Part shown: positions 41,301-49,452 of the stretch, one piece after another | How the letters are laid out: every line of letters starts with the position of its first letter | How positions within the stretch are numbered: the stretch's first letter is position 1 | NCBI RefSeq assembly: GCF_023507745.1 | Contig: NZ_JALPZO010000112.1 | Span: forward strand, 157,038-221,037 | Direction: 5' to 3' | DNA length: 64,000 nt | From: Vreelandella olivaria | GTDB taxonomy: Bacteria > Pseudomonadota > Gammaproteobacteria > Pseudomonadales > Halomonadaceae | The notes under the pieces: generated by a model | The model's database searches: none | Told to the model about the DNA's origin: nothing | What the model saw: only the letters and a program-made list of their open reading frames with translations | Position numbers and translations under genes: made by a program

Positions 41301-42369
41301 GGGCGAATTTGTGCGTCGCCGCACTGGTACCCGCGTACATCCCGATGACTGGCGTCTGGATTTACTTGAGCCCCACCTGGTCATGAATGTTCGTGTGGTT
41401 GACCACGCAGGCAAGATGCTCGGGCAGGGGCGTGACGTGCGTGTGATGGAAAAACGCTTTGAAGCGGCCGCCAGCGCTGGTGCACAAGCCTTGGCCGAGC
41501 AGGCTACCCAGGCCCCAACGCTTGAAGGCTTGCCAGACGAACCGTTACCCGACTCCCGTGTTACTACCCAGGCCGGTATTCGTGTAGAAGCGTACCCGGC
41601 GCTAGTGGCAACTGAAAGTGATTTCAAAGTGACGCTCTTTGACCACCCGGCAAAAGCACAGGCGGCACACCAAGAGGGTGTTGCCCGATTGGCCATCTCC
41701 AAGCGGCCCGAGCATGTAAAAGCGATCAAGCGTCTGGCAGATGTGGAAAAATGCGCCCTGCTCTTTGCCAAAGTGGGTAGCAAGCAGGCCCTGATTGATG
41801 ATCTACTGCTGGCGGTATTTACGCAGGTGGTGGCTCAACCACCATTGCCGCGTTCATCAGGGACCCTCGAAGAACGCCTTAAAGCAACTGACAGCAGGTT
41901 GGTTGATCATGCAGCGACGCTGCTCCAGGAAGTAGAAAACGCGTTAAAGGGACATCTGGCCGTGAGCAAGCTGCTCAAGGGGAAGCTTAACTTTGCATTG
42001 GCGTTGGTCTATAGCGATGTTAGCGCACAGATGCAGCGCTTGGTCTATCCTGGCTTCATTTGGGATGCGGGCGAATGGCTTACAGAGTATCCCCGTTATA
42101 CAGAAGCGGCTCTGATTCGGCTTGAAAAGGCCGCAAGAGAGCGTGGGCGCGACCAAATGCTGATGCATGATGTCCAAGCGTTAGAGGCAAAATTTGATGC
42201 GCGCCGCAAAAGTGAGCGTAGAGGTAAGGCGGAAGACCCTGCGCTGGTGGAATTTGGCTGGTGGATACAGGAGCTAAGGGTCTCATTATTTGCGCAGCAA
42301 CTGGGTACCAGGCTCCCCGTATCGGTGAAACGTCTTGAAAAACGTTGGCAAGAGATAACCAGTGTTTAG
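38365..42369 (+). CDS. hrpA: ATP-dependent RNA helicase HrpA
   Basis: 1334 residues from ATG 38365, close to the E. coli length (1300). DEAH-box helicase: Walker A AGETGSGKTTQ (~113-123), DEAH in IIDEAHERSLN (~207-217), SAT motif ITSATIDVERF, and QRKGRCGRV. HA2 and OB-fold domains follow, then a long C-terminal HrpA-specific region to ~1330. HrpA rescues stalled, colliding ribosomes and affects mRNA processing. The 5' end is uncertain: the chosen ATG lies immediately behind the fadD terminator, and a GTG at 38383 could be the true start. Confidence 0.93.
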   Translation: METEPNVTTDTHSPRTDAQQLTALNEALSQVMLRDAQRLERRVHGLKRRLRENKPIERGLAEVWRDLEKARQTLEQREAQPVVLNYPGELPVVERREDILNAVREHQVVVVAGETGSGKTTQLPKICLELGRGRRGLIGHTQPRRLAARSVAARLAEELEVSLGEQVGYQVRFADQSTPNTLVKLMTDGILLAETQHDPLLQRYDTLIIDEAHERSLNIDFLLGYLKRLLPQRPDLKIIITSATIDVERFAAHFGSVDAPAPTVEVSGRTFPVDVHYRPLVRDDEDEEDRTLQEGILHAVQEIETLEREKGWLHGPRDVLVFLPGEREIRETADTLRRADLKGTEILPLYARLSNEEQNRVFAPHRGRRIVLATNVAETSLTVPGIRYVIDPGLVRISRYSYRAKIQRLPIEPISQASANQRKGRCGRVAEGVCIRLYDEEDFLSRPAFTDPEIQRTNLASVILSMLALKLGHIEDFPFVDPPDSRFIKDGFRLLFELGAVDEQQRLSSLGRKLAKLPIDPRLARMVLSGAERGCLRDVLIVVSALAIQDPRDRPADKRQAADQAHQRWHDPDSDFVALLNLWHGIENAREALSGNQLRRWCREHYINYLRMREWHDTFRQLRQLLRDMDINVPAPLPRDESESEEQARQARRKTSGKLHQALLSGLLSNLGTLLENREYLGARNRKFMIHPGSGLAKKTPKWLMAFELVETTKLFARTVARIDPQWIEPQAQHLVKRTYSEPHWEMKRAQVVAFEQVTLFGLPIVARRRVHYGSIAPQESRELFIRRALVEGEFQTKGGFFAHNRALIEEVEALEDRARRRDILVDEETLFAFYDERLPDDIVNGKGFEHWRQQAEHQNPGLLKFDIDALKAREATDITQASYPNHLILAGVAYPVSYHFEPDAEDDGVTITVPAAMLPQLPIHALEWLVPGLLREKCIALLKSLPKSIRRQVVPIPDWVDAALETLVPDQRPLTEALGEFVRRRTGTRVHPDDWRLDLLEPHLVMNVRVVDHAGKMLGQGRDVRVMEKRFEAAASAGAQALAEQATQAPTLEGLPDEPLPDSRVTTQAGIRVEAYPALVATESDFKVTLFDHPAKAQAAHQEGVARLAISKRPEHVKAIKRLADVEKCALLFAKVGSKQALIDDLLLAVFTQVVAQPPLPRSSGTLEERLKATDSRLVDHAATLLQEVENALKGHLAVSKLLKGKLNFALALVYSDVSAQMQRLVYPGFIWDAGEWLTEYPRYTEAALIRLEKAARERGRDQMLMHDVQALEAKFDARRKSERRGKAEDPALVEFGWWIQELRVSLFAQQLGTRLPVSVKRLEKRWQEITSV

Positions 42370-42495
42370 GGGCAGAGTGGCAAAACAGGCAGTTAACACA
42401 CACAGTAATATTATCAGTGAGCGTTAGGCCCACACGCTATTTTACTAATGATCGAGTGCCGAAGATCAGCAGCAGGTCGCTAAAAGGAGATAGGC

Positions 42496-43617
42496 ATGAC
42501 ACATGTGGTGATAACCGGTACAGGACTCTATACGCCGGAACACGCCATCGATAATGAGGCTTTGGTCGCCGCATTTAATACTTGGGTAGATAATCAGAAT
42601 TTGCGCAGTGCAGATGCCATCGCCCGGGGCGAACGGCTGCCATTAGCTCACTCCAGCAGTGAGTTCATTGAGAAAGCGTCTGGGATCAAAAGCCGTTATG
42701 TGCTCGATGCCTCTGGAATTCTTGACCCTGAGCGTATGCGGCCTAAACTTCCCCAACGCGGTAATGATGAACCCTCAATTCAGTGTGAGATGGCGACTGC
42801 AGCGGCCCGGGAAGCGCTGGCAATGGCAAATGTCGATCCAGCCGATATTGAGTTGGTGATCGTTGCCTGCTCAAACTTGGAGCGTGCTTATCCGGCAGTC
42901 GCGGTGGAGGTGCAGCAGGCGCTTGGTACAAGCGGTTATGGTTTTGATATGAATGTTGCCTGTAGTTCTGCCACCTTTGCGCTCGAAACGGCGGCGAATG
43001 CTATCGCCTCCGGAAGTGTAAAGCGGGCTTTGGTCGTCAACCCTGAAATTTGTTCGGCACACTTAAACTTTACAGATCGTGACAGCCACTTTATTTTCGG
43101 CGATGCTTGTACTGCGCTAGTGCTGGAAAATAGCGCTTGTGCTGTCGCTGTGCAGCAATACGAGATTCTCGGTACTCGCTTGGCCACTAAATTTTCTAAT
43201 GCCATCCGTAATAATGCTGGCTTTTTAAATAGAATTACGGATAGCGATCCCCTTGCCGTCGATAAACTATTTGTTCAGGAAGGTCGCCGCGTCTTTAAAG
43301 AAGTGTGCCCCATGGTGGCTCAGTTGATTTCTGAGCATCTGGCATCGCTGGAACTGTCGGGTAGCGACTTAAAGCGGATGTGGCTTCATCAGGCCAACCG
43401 GCATATGAACGACCTGATTGCCCGTAAGGTGTTGGGTAGCCAACCCAGTGAAGAACAGGCGCCGATTATTCTTGATCGCTACGCGAATACAAGTTCGGCA
43501 GGGTCTATCATTGCTTTTCATCTTCACCGTGAAAAACTTGAAGAAGGTGATATCGGTGTTATCTGTTCGTTTGGAGCAGGTTACAGTGCTGGCAGTGTGG
43601 TCATCCGTTGTCAGTGA
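42496..43617 (+). CDS. Beta-ketoacyl-ACP synthase III family protein (long KASIII type)
   Basis: 373 residues, longer than classical FabH (~317). Catalytic triad visible: Cys156 (NVACSSATF), His298 (LHQANRHMND), Asn331 (YANTSSAG). The extra length is an N-terminal insertion (~25-55, with KASGIKSRYVLD after it). KASIII enzymes condense acyl-CoA with malonyl-ACP. No fab genes are adjacent, so whether it initiates fatty-acid synthesis or serves another acyl pathway is open. RBS AAAGGAGA. Confidence 0.85.
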   Translation: MTHVVITGTGLYTPEHAIDNEALVAAFNTWVDNQNLRSADAIARGERLPLAHSSSEFIEKASGIKSRYVLDASGILDPERMRPKLPQRGNDEPSIQCEMATAAAREALAMANVDPADIELVIVACSNLERAYPAVAVEVQQALGTSGYGFDMNVACSSATFALETAANAIASGSVKRALVVNPEICSAHLNFTDRDSHFIFGDACTALVLENSACAVAVQQYEILGTRLATKFSNAIRNNAGFLNRITDSDPLAVDKLFVQEGRRVFKEVCPMVAQLISEHLASLELSGSDLKRMWLHQANRHMNDLIARKVLGSQPSEEQAPIILDRYANTSSAGSIIAFHLHREKLEEGDIGVICSFGAGYSAGSVVIRCQ

Positions 43618-43677
43618 TAGGTGCTAGGTTGGTACAGAATGCGTGAGAGCGTAAAACAAGTTGAAAGAGGAAAAGTC

Positions 43678-44478
43678 ATGCTGAGGTTGTTAGCGAAGCA
43701 AGCGCCTGCCTGTGGTATGCGTAAAGGGGTGCTGCCTATATTGCTGCTAGCCACGCTAGGCATGGGGGGGTGCGCTAGTACTGGTTCACAAATGGCCGAA
43801 GAAGCCCATCCAGAGGATCCATGGGAAGGGTTTAACCGTCGCGTGTTTGCCTTTAACGATGTGGTTGATCGCTACGCGTTGAAACCAGTGGCCACAGGTT
43901 ATCGCCATGTGACTCCAGAGCCTGTTCAAATAGGCATTGGCAATTTCTTTTCCAACCTGGGTGAATTACGTACGGCAATTAATAGCTTGCTGCAAGGTAA
44001 GCCTGCTAACGCGGGACTTGCCACATCACGTTTCTTGATTAACTCAACGGTAGGGGTTGGCGGTTTATTGGATTACGCTACCTTGATGGAAATTACCGCG
44101 GATGATGAAGATTTTGGTCAGACCCTGGCCGTCTGGGGGTGGGATGACTCACGTTATTTGGTGCTTCCATTTATGGGGCCAAGTACGTTGCGTGATGCTT
44201 CGGGGTTACCGTTCGATATAGCGGCTCACCCTATCTATTACCTGGAGGATGATGTGGCACGTGTGGGGTTGGCGGCATTGGATATTGTCGATATACGCGC
44301 AGGTTATCTTGACCAGGAAGAGCTAATCCGTGGTGATCGATACCGGTTTATACGTGATGCCTTTTTGCAGCGCCGTCAGTTCGAGATTAATGATGGTGAG
44401 TTAGGGGATGACCCTTTTGCCATGGACGATTTTGAATTCGACGATACCGATTTTGGTGACGACGATTTCGCCGATTGA
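43678..44478 (+). CDS. mlaA: Outer-membrane lipoprotein MlaA (VacJ)
   Basis: 266 residues from ATG 43678 with AGAGGA upstream. A signal peptide ends in a slightly degenerate lipobox (GMGGC, Cys32). MlaA core: DPWEGFNRRVFAFND, LNSTVGVGGL-like INSTVGVGGLLDYA, GQTLAVWGW, YLVLPFMGPSTLRDA. It extracts mislocalised phospholipids from the outer leaflet with porin and MlaC. Odd: the last ~28 residues contain about 14 Asp/Glu, an acidic tail not needed for the fold. The rest of the mla system is not in the window. It ends 8 bp before the phosphatase gene. Confidence 0.93.
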   Translation: MLRLLAKQAPACGMRKGVLPILLLATLGMGGCASTGSQMAEEAHPEDPWEGFNRRVFAFNDVVDRYALKPVATGYRHVTPEPVQIGIGNFFSNLGELRTAINSLLQGKPANAGLATSRFLINSTVGVGGLLDYATLMEITADDEDFGQTLAVWGWDDSRYLVLPFMGPSTLRDASGLPFDIAAHPIYYLEDDVARVGLAALDIVDIRAGYLDQEELIRGDRYRFIRDAFLQRRQFEINDGELGDDPFAMDDFEFDDTDFGDDDFAD

Positions 44479-44486
44479 GGCTTAAC

Positions 44487-45680
44487 ATGGATCATTCCAA
44501 GCAGTTGATCGCGGTAATCGATGAACCTGGAGCGGAACGTAACGCGCTTGCAGAAGCGATTACCTGTGATGGCATGGGGGTATTTGCGGCAGAAAATATT
44601 GAGCATCTGCCTGATAATACCGCGCTGATAGTGGCCCATGCCCGCACGGTGCCGCGTCAGCAGTGGTCTCAGTTGGCTCACCGCTTACCAACGCTGGTGG
44701 TGAGTGACTCCCGCCAGGATGCTGATCTTATCAAAGCGATTGATGTGGGGCTGGTGGATTATATTGTGCACCCGCTTCGCCATGCTGAACTATTGCGTCG
44801 AATGATTCGCAAAGCCATAGAGCTGCACCTGGTTGCTCAGGAACGGGATAGAGACCGTGAGCGTTTAGCAGAATTAAACGAAAGCCTGGAAACCCATCTT
44901 GCCCTGCTGCGCATGGATCAACAGAGCGGCGGCCATATTCAGCGCCGCCTGTTACCGGTGCATCCCAAGGTGATCAATGGTGTTTATTACGACTATTGGT
45001 TTGCCCCGTCGCTTTATTTATCGGGAGATTTTCTCGATTATCAACGTTACAACGAACGTTACAGCACCTTCTATTTTGCCGATGTATCAGGCCATGGAGC
45101 CTCTTCGGCTTTCGTAACCGTGTTACTGAAATATCTATGTAATCGGTGGCTTAGCGAGTGGGATGGCCGTGAGCCTGAGCGCTTGGCACCTAATTGGCTG
45201 GCCGCTTTGAACCGCGAACTGCAAGATACCGATATCGGTAAACATGCCACCTTATTTGTTGGTGTTATTGACCATGAGGCAAAGACTCTGCACTATTCGC
45301 TCGGTGCGCAGCTGCCCATGCCGCTACTCGCCACGAAGGATTCGCTGGTGCGTTTGGCAGGAGAGGGAATGCCAGTAGGCCTTTTCCCTGATGTGGAGTA
45401 TCCTTCGCTTAGCTGTGTTCTACCATCGGAGTTTCGTTTATGGCTATGCTCAGATGGTGTACTGGAATGCTTGCCGGGTAAAACGCTCGACACGCGGCTC
45501 ACGGAACTTGAGCAATTAGTAAGCGAGAGTGTCACGCTTGAGCAGTTGCGCGACCGGCTAGCCCTAACGAATGCGCTTCTGATGGAAGGGAGCGTAGAGA
45601 GTGAGGCAAACCAGGACCGCGATGCTTTACCCGATGACCTGACAATCATGATGGTGAGCGGATTTGGTCATGCTGATTGA
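44487..45680 (+). CDS. PP2C-type SpoIIE phosphatase with degenerate receiver domain (HsbR/RsbU-like)
   Basis: 397 residues from ATG 44487 (GAGG upstream). N-terminal ~115 residues have a response-regulator fold. The beta3 segment TALIVAHARTV has no phospho-acceptor Asp and the beta5 segment reads YIVHPL with His where Lys is expected. A coiled linker (~115-150) leads to a SpoIIE/PP2C phosphatase with metal residues in SGDFLDY, FADVSGHGASSA, CSDGVLE and DDLTIMMV. It overlaps a STAS-domain gene, so it likely dephosphorylates that antagonist in an anti-sigma partner switch, like Pseudomonas HsbR-HsbA. The anti-sigma factor is not in the window. Confidence 0.85.
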   Translation: MDHSKQLIAVIDEPGAERNALAEAITCDGMGVFAAENIEHLPDNTALIVAHARTVPRQQWSQLAHRLPTLVVSDSRQDADLIKAIDVGLVDYIVHPLRHAELLRRMIRKAIELHLVAQERDRDRERLAELNESLETHLALLRMDQQSGGHIQRRLLPVHPKVINGVYYDYWFAPSLYLSGDFLDYQRYNERYSTFYFADVSGHGASSAFVTVLLKYLCNRWLSEWDGREPERLAPNWLAALNRELQDTDIGKHATLFVGVIDHEAKTLHYSLGAQLPMPLLATKDSLVRLAGEGMPVGLFPDVEYPSLSCVLPSEFRLWLCSDGVLECLPGKTLDTRLTELEQLVSESVTLEQLRDRLALTNALLMEGSVESEANQDRDALPDDLTIMMVSGFGHAD

Positions 45681-46188
45681 AGAAGGCCGTATTAAGGCGG
45701 CGTTCGACTCTGGTGTTTTTGTTCTAAAGCTGTGTGGCGATGTGCGTCTAACGCTATGCACTACTCTTGATACCCAAGCGCAGCGCCTGGCTGAAACCCC
45801 GGGTTTGCAGGCGGTGATGATTGATCTCCGTGAGGCCACTAACGTGGACTCCACTGCGTTGGGTTTTCTTGCCAAGGTTGCGATGGCGGTAAAAGGGCGC
45901 TTGGAGCAGCCGCCAACGATCATTGCCGACAACCCAGACGTCCGGAAAATGCTTGATGTGATGGGCTTTGCACGGTTTTTTACATTGATGGAAGCGCCTT
46001 TGCAGCAAGATGCGTCTCTCAACGATGCGCTTGAAGAGCTGCCTGAGGAACCCGCAGATGAAGAGGGGCTGCGGGACAGAATACTGGAGGCACACCGTAT
46101 TCTGATGCATATGAATGAGCATAACCGTGAGCAGTTTCAGCCATTGGTTGAAATGCTTGAAGCGCAAAATGCGGCGACTCACCACTGA
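45670..46188 (+). CDS. STAS-domain anti-sigma factor antagonist (HsbA-like)
   Basis: 172 residues from ATG 45670, overlapping the phosphatase gene by 11 bp. STAS domain at ~1-105: GVFVLKLCGDVRL, VMIDLREATNVDSTALGFLA; the Ser in NVDSTALG is the usual phosphorylation site. A Glu/Pro-rich acidic linker and a C-terminal helical segment (LRDRILEAHRILMHMNEHN) follow. It is expected to be phosphorylated by an anti-sigma kinase elsewhere and dephosphorylated by the upstream enzyme. Confidence 0.85.
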   Translation: MLIEEGRIKAAFDSGVFVLKLCGDVRLTLCTTLDTQAQRLAETPGLQAVMIDLREATNVDSTALGFLAKVAMAVKGRLEQPPTIIADNPDVRKMLDVMGFARFFTLMEAPLQQDASLNDALEELPEEPADEEGLRDRILEAHRILMHMNEHNREQFQPLVEMLEAQNAATHH

Positions 46189-46273
46189 CCTGCACCCTAA
46201 ACCTGGCCCCCTACGCAACTCTGTAAAATTGCTATCCTGCATATGGTTGCAATGCAGGGGGCAGTGCTACCCT

Positions 46274-47212
46274 TTAGCCTTGTCGCAAGGCACCTAGCAG
46301 CTCTTCAAGTTTGCGCTGGTCTGCCATAAATTTTCTAATGCCTTCTGACAGTTTATCGCTGGCCATCTCATCCTCGTTCATCTCCCAGCGGAAATCTGCC
46401 TGTGCCAAAGGCTCGCTGGGTAAACTGCTGGCTTGCATGGGGGTAAGCTGACGGGGTAGTTCTCCCTGTTGCTCATTCAACTCGGTTAGCAGTGCGGGGG
46501 AGATTGTCAGTCTGTCACAGCCCGCCAAGGCTTGAATTTCACCTACGTTACGGAAGCTGGCGCCCATCACAATAGTGGGGTAGCCGTGGTCTTTGTAGTA
46601 GTCGTAAATACGCTTAACGGATTGAACGCCAGGGTCATTGGCGCCACTAAAATCAGCGTTGGGATCTTTTGCCTTATGCCAATCCAGAATGCGCCCTACG
46701 AAGGGGGAGATCAGCGTTGCACCTGCATCGGCGCAGGCTTGTGCCTGGGCGAAGCCGAACAGCAATGTCAGATTGGTACGAATACCGTCCCGCTCAAGTT
46801 GTTGGGCAGCTTGGATACCTTCCCAGGTCGAAGCCATTTTTATCAGGATGCGATCAACACCTACCCCGTGTTTGGCATAGCGATCAATCAGGGAGTGTGC
46901 TTTGGCAATGGTGGCATCACGATCAAACGATAATCGCGCACTAACCTCAGTAGAGACGTAACCAGGTACAAGTTCGCTGATTTCGCTGCCAATATCCACC
47001 GCCACACGGTCAACCGCTTCATCAATGTCGGTGCTCTCTTTTGCAATGCTGGCTAAACGCTCGCGGCGTTCTTGCTGCTGTGCTGCTTGCAGGATCAGTG
47101 ATGGGTTAGTGGTAGCATCCTGTGGCTGGAAGCGGCGGATAGCCTCAAGGTCGCCTGTGTCGGCAACCACGGTGGTCATTTCTTTTAATTGGGTTAGTAG
47201 GCTGGTAGCCAT
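46274..47212 (-). CDS. tal: Transaldolase
   Basis: 312 residues from ATG 47212, with AAGGAG six bases upstream. It belongs to the non-oxidative pentose phosphate pathway. [10 protein letters not shown] (~36-45), the Schiff-base Lys in [13 protein letters not shown] (~126-138), and [14 protein letters not shown] are typical of the TalB class. Monocistronic, convergent with the STAS gene. Confidence 0.95.
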   Translation of the reverse strand: MATSLLTQLKEMTTVVADTGDLEAIRRFQPQDATTNPSLILQAAQQQERRERLASIAKESTDIDEAVDRVAVDIGSEISELVPGYVSTEVSARLSFDRDATIAKAHSLIDRYAKHGVGVDRILIKMASTWEGIQAAQQLERDGIRTNLTLLFGFAQAQACADAGATLISPFVGRILDWHKAKDPNADFSGANDPGVQSVKRIYDYYKDHGYPTIVMGASFRNVGEIQALAGCDRLTISPALLTELNEQQGELPRQLTPMQASSLPSEPLAQADFRWEMNEDEMASDKLSEGIRKFMADQRKLEELLGALRQG

Positions 47213-47372
47213 GCTGAGCTCCTTGCATTGTGTTAACACTACTCTAGCAAGGCTGGCTCTCGTTGAATATCGTTTGTCGGCACTGGTGCCCGGTGCGCGC
47301 CGTTCACGTTGAGTGTATGATTAGCGGCCTATCTTTTCTCCGTATTCGCGTTTAGAGACACCAAGGATCCCT

Positions 47373-48560
47373 ATGGACCTGAATCCTCGTCGGGTAGCGC
47401 TTTTGGTGGCAGCCAATACAGCGCTTGCACCGTTTGCAATTGATGCCTATCTACCTGCGATAGGCATCATGGCGGACAGTATTAATGCCAGTATTCACCA
47501 TACTGAACTGTCTATTAGCATGTTCCTGTTTGGTTTTGCGCTGGGGCAGCTCTGTTTTGGGCCGGTGTCGGACCACTTTGGCCGTAAGCCTGTCCTGCTA
47601 AGTGGCTTGGTGGTCTTTATGCTGGCAAGCCTGATGATCACCACCGCCGATAGTTTAACCTCTCTGCTGGTATGGCGATTTGTCCAGGCGCTGGGGGGCG
47701 GGGCATGTGTGGTCAATTCAGCAGCGATTGTACGAGACTGCTTCAGTGGGCGTGAAGCAGCCAAGGTGATGTCTACCATGGCCATGATTATGATGCTGGC
47801 ACCGCTGGTGGCGCCGGCCGTGGGAAGTGTGTTGTTACACATAGCGGGATGGTGGTTAATTTTTGTTTTCCTGGCGGTTTATGCGGGCTTTTTACTTTGG
47901 CTGTTGGGTACCCGGTTACCTGAAACCCGGGATACCCGTTTGCCTGCTTCGTCTCCTCGGCAAGTTGTGCGCAATTATGCAAGTGTATTGCGTCATCGGG
48001 AGGGAATGGGGTACATCTGCGCCGTGGCTGCCTCGTTTGCTGGGTTGTTTGCCTTTGTGACGGCATCACCGTTCCTTTATTTAGATTACTTCTCCTTATC
48101 GCCAGGCGTTTACCCGCTGGTATTTGGCGTTAATGTGGTAATGATTGCGTTGTCTAACCGCGTCAATATCCACCTGTTGCGTAAGCGCACGCCCCAACAA
48201 AACTTAAGATTGGGACTGGCAGTGCAGTTTATTGCAGCGCTGGGGCTTGTGATAGCTGCGGCGCTCAATCTCGCCTCACTTTATGTAGTGGTGCCACTGG
48301 TGATGTTGTTCACCGGTATGATTGGTTTAATTACGCCTAATGCGATTTCATCGCTGTTGGACCACTTTGGCCATATTAGTGCCACGGCCACAGCGTTATT
48401 AGGTGGAATTCAGTTTAGCTGTGGCGCGCTGGCAGGCGTACTGGTAGGCGTGTTTCAAGTGGAGAATCTGTGGCCGATGGTCTTAACGATGCTTGCAGCG
48501 GCGTTGCTGGGCAATATCGGTGTTAGAAAGTTGACGCAGGCACCCACTGTTGATGGATAG
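47373..48560 (+). CDS. MFS drug/metabolite exporter, Bcr/CflA family
   Basis: 395 residues with 12 predicted transmembrane helices. DAYLPAI near the N-terminus, the loop 2-3 motif GPVSDHFGRKPVLL and PAVGSVL in helix 5 are typical of Bcr/CflA proton-driven exporters (bicyclomycin, sulfonamide, cysteine and others). Substrate unknown. The next gene starts 19 bp downstream on the same strand. Confidence 0.88.
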   Translation: MDLNPRRVALLVAANTALAPFAIDAYLPAIGIMADSINASIHHTELSISMFLFGFALGQLCFGPVSDHFGRKPVLLSGLVVFMLASLMITTADSLTSLLVWRFVQALGGGACVVNSAAIVRDCFSGREAAKVMSTMAMIMMLAPLVAPAVGSVLLHIAGWWLIFVFLAVYAGFLLWLLGTRLPETRDTRLPASSPRQVVRNYASVLRHREGMGYICAVAASFAGLFAFVTASPFLYLDYFSLSPGVYPLVFGVNVVMIALSNRVNIHLLRKRTPQQNLRLGLAVQFIAALGLVIAAALNLASLYVVVPLVMLFTGMIGLITPNAISSLLDHFGHISATATALLGGIQFSCGALAGVLVGVFQVENLWPMVLTMLAAALLGNIGVRKLTQAPTVDG

Positions 48561-48579
48561 TTATTGATGGATAGTGCAG

Positions 48580-49311
48580 ATGAGTAGCCTGCAGCAGTGG
48601 ATTGATATGCCCCTGAACATTTGGCTGGCTTGTTCAGCAGTGTTGCTACTGGGTGCATTTGTGCAGCGTGCAACGGGGTTTGGTCTCGCAGTGGTGGGGG
48701 CACCACTGCTATTGATGTTGGAGCCACGGCTGGTACCTGTTGTGCTGGTGCTGTTTGGGCTAACCGTGTCGCTGATGATGGTGCGCCACTATTGGCATGA
48801 CGTTCGGTTAGATGCTATCGGAGTGGCGTTAATCGGTCGATTACCCGGCAATGCATTGGGTATTTGGTTACTATTGGCCGCACCGATGGTAGTGCTTGAA
48901 AAGCTGATTGCCGCTATTGTGCTATTTGCTGTACTGGTAACCCTGTGCCGCTTTCGGTTACCGGTTAACCGCGTTTCATTGTTTATTGCCGGGGTGCTCT
49001 CTGGGATTTTTGGCACTGTTGCGGCCATTGGTGGTCCACCCATCGTTCTCTTGATGCATGGCCTGCCACCTGACCGTGTGCGAGGTAACCTGGCTGCCTT
49101 CTTTATTCTTACCTCTACGCTCACCCTCATTACCCTGGCGTTTGCGGGACAAATCAGCCTATGGCATTTCAAGCTTGCCTTAACCTTCCTTCCTGCGGTG
49201 TTAATCGGTAATGCTTTAGCGGATGCGATAGCGCATCGTTTGGATAGACGGTTGCTGCAAGGCGCTTCGTTAGCCCTCTGCACCCTGGCAGCGTTGGGGC
49301 TGCTGATTTAA
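48580..49311 (+). CDS. TauE/SafE family (DUF81) membrane transporter
   Basis: 243 residues from ATG 48580; GTG 48574 is also possible. Seven to eight transmembrane helices in two halves, each with a family signature: QRATGFGLAVVGAPLLL and GTVAAIGGPPIVLLMH. Members export sulfite, sulfoacetate or other organic anions. No sulfonate genes lie nearby, so the substrate is not assigned. Probably cotranscribed with the MFS gene. Confidence 0.85.
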   Translation: MSSLQQWIDMPLNIWLACSAVLLLGAFVQRATGFGLAVVGAPLLLMLEPRLVPVVLVLFGLTVSLMMVRHYWHDVRLDAIGVALIGRLPGNALGIWLLLAAPMVVLEKLIAAIVLFAVLVTLCRFRLPVNRVSLFIAGVLSGIFGTVAAIGGPPIVLLMHGLPPDRVRGNLAAFFILTSTLTLITLAFAGQISLWHFKLALTFLPAVLIGNALADAIAHRLDRRLLQGASLALCTLAALGLLI

Positions 49312-49344
49312 CGCTGTATCGCTTATATAGGCAAAAATTTCACG

Positions 49345-49362
49345 CTGTCATATTTCTGCAAT
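49345..49362 (+). promoter_or_regulatory. Pho box upstream of pstS
   Basis: CTGTCAT (49345-49351), four bases (ATTT), CTGCAAT (49356-49362): an 11-bp-period direct repeat matching the PhoB box CTGTCAT-N4-CTGTCAT with the first unit perfect and the second 5 of 7. It is 91 bp before the pstS ATG. It implies PhoB activation under phosphate limitation. Confidence 0.75.
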
Positions 49363-49452
49363 CGTTCATGTGCAGACTCCTCGTTGTAAAAGGTCATCAG
49401 GCCGACTCTTCCGGAAAGCCGATGCTGACCGGACTTCATACCAGAGGGGAAT

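Noticed and set aside
41277..41783. 168-codon open frame antisense to hrpA
   Set aside because: Ser/Arg/Ala-biased shadow of hrpA with no start signals.
45754..46242. 162-codon open frame antisense to the STAS gene
   Set aside because: Overlaps the STAS gene almost completely; no ribosome site or recognisable domain.
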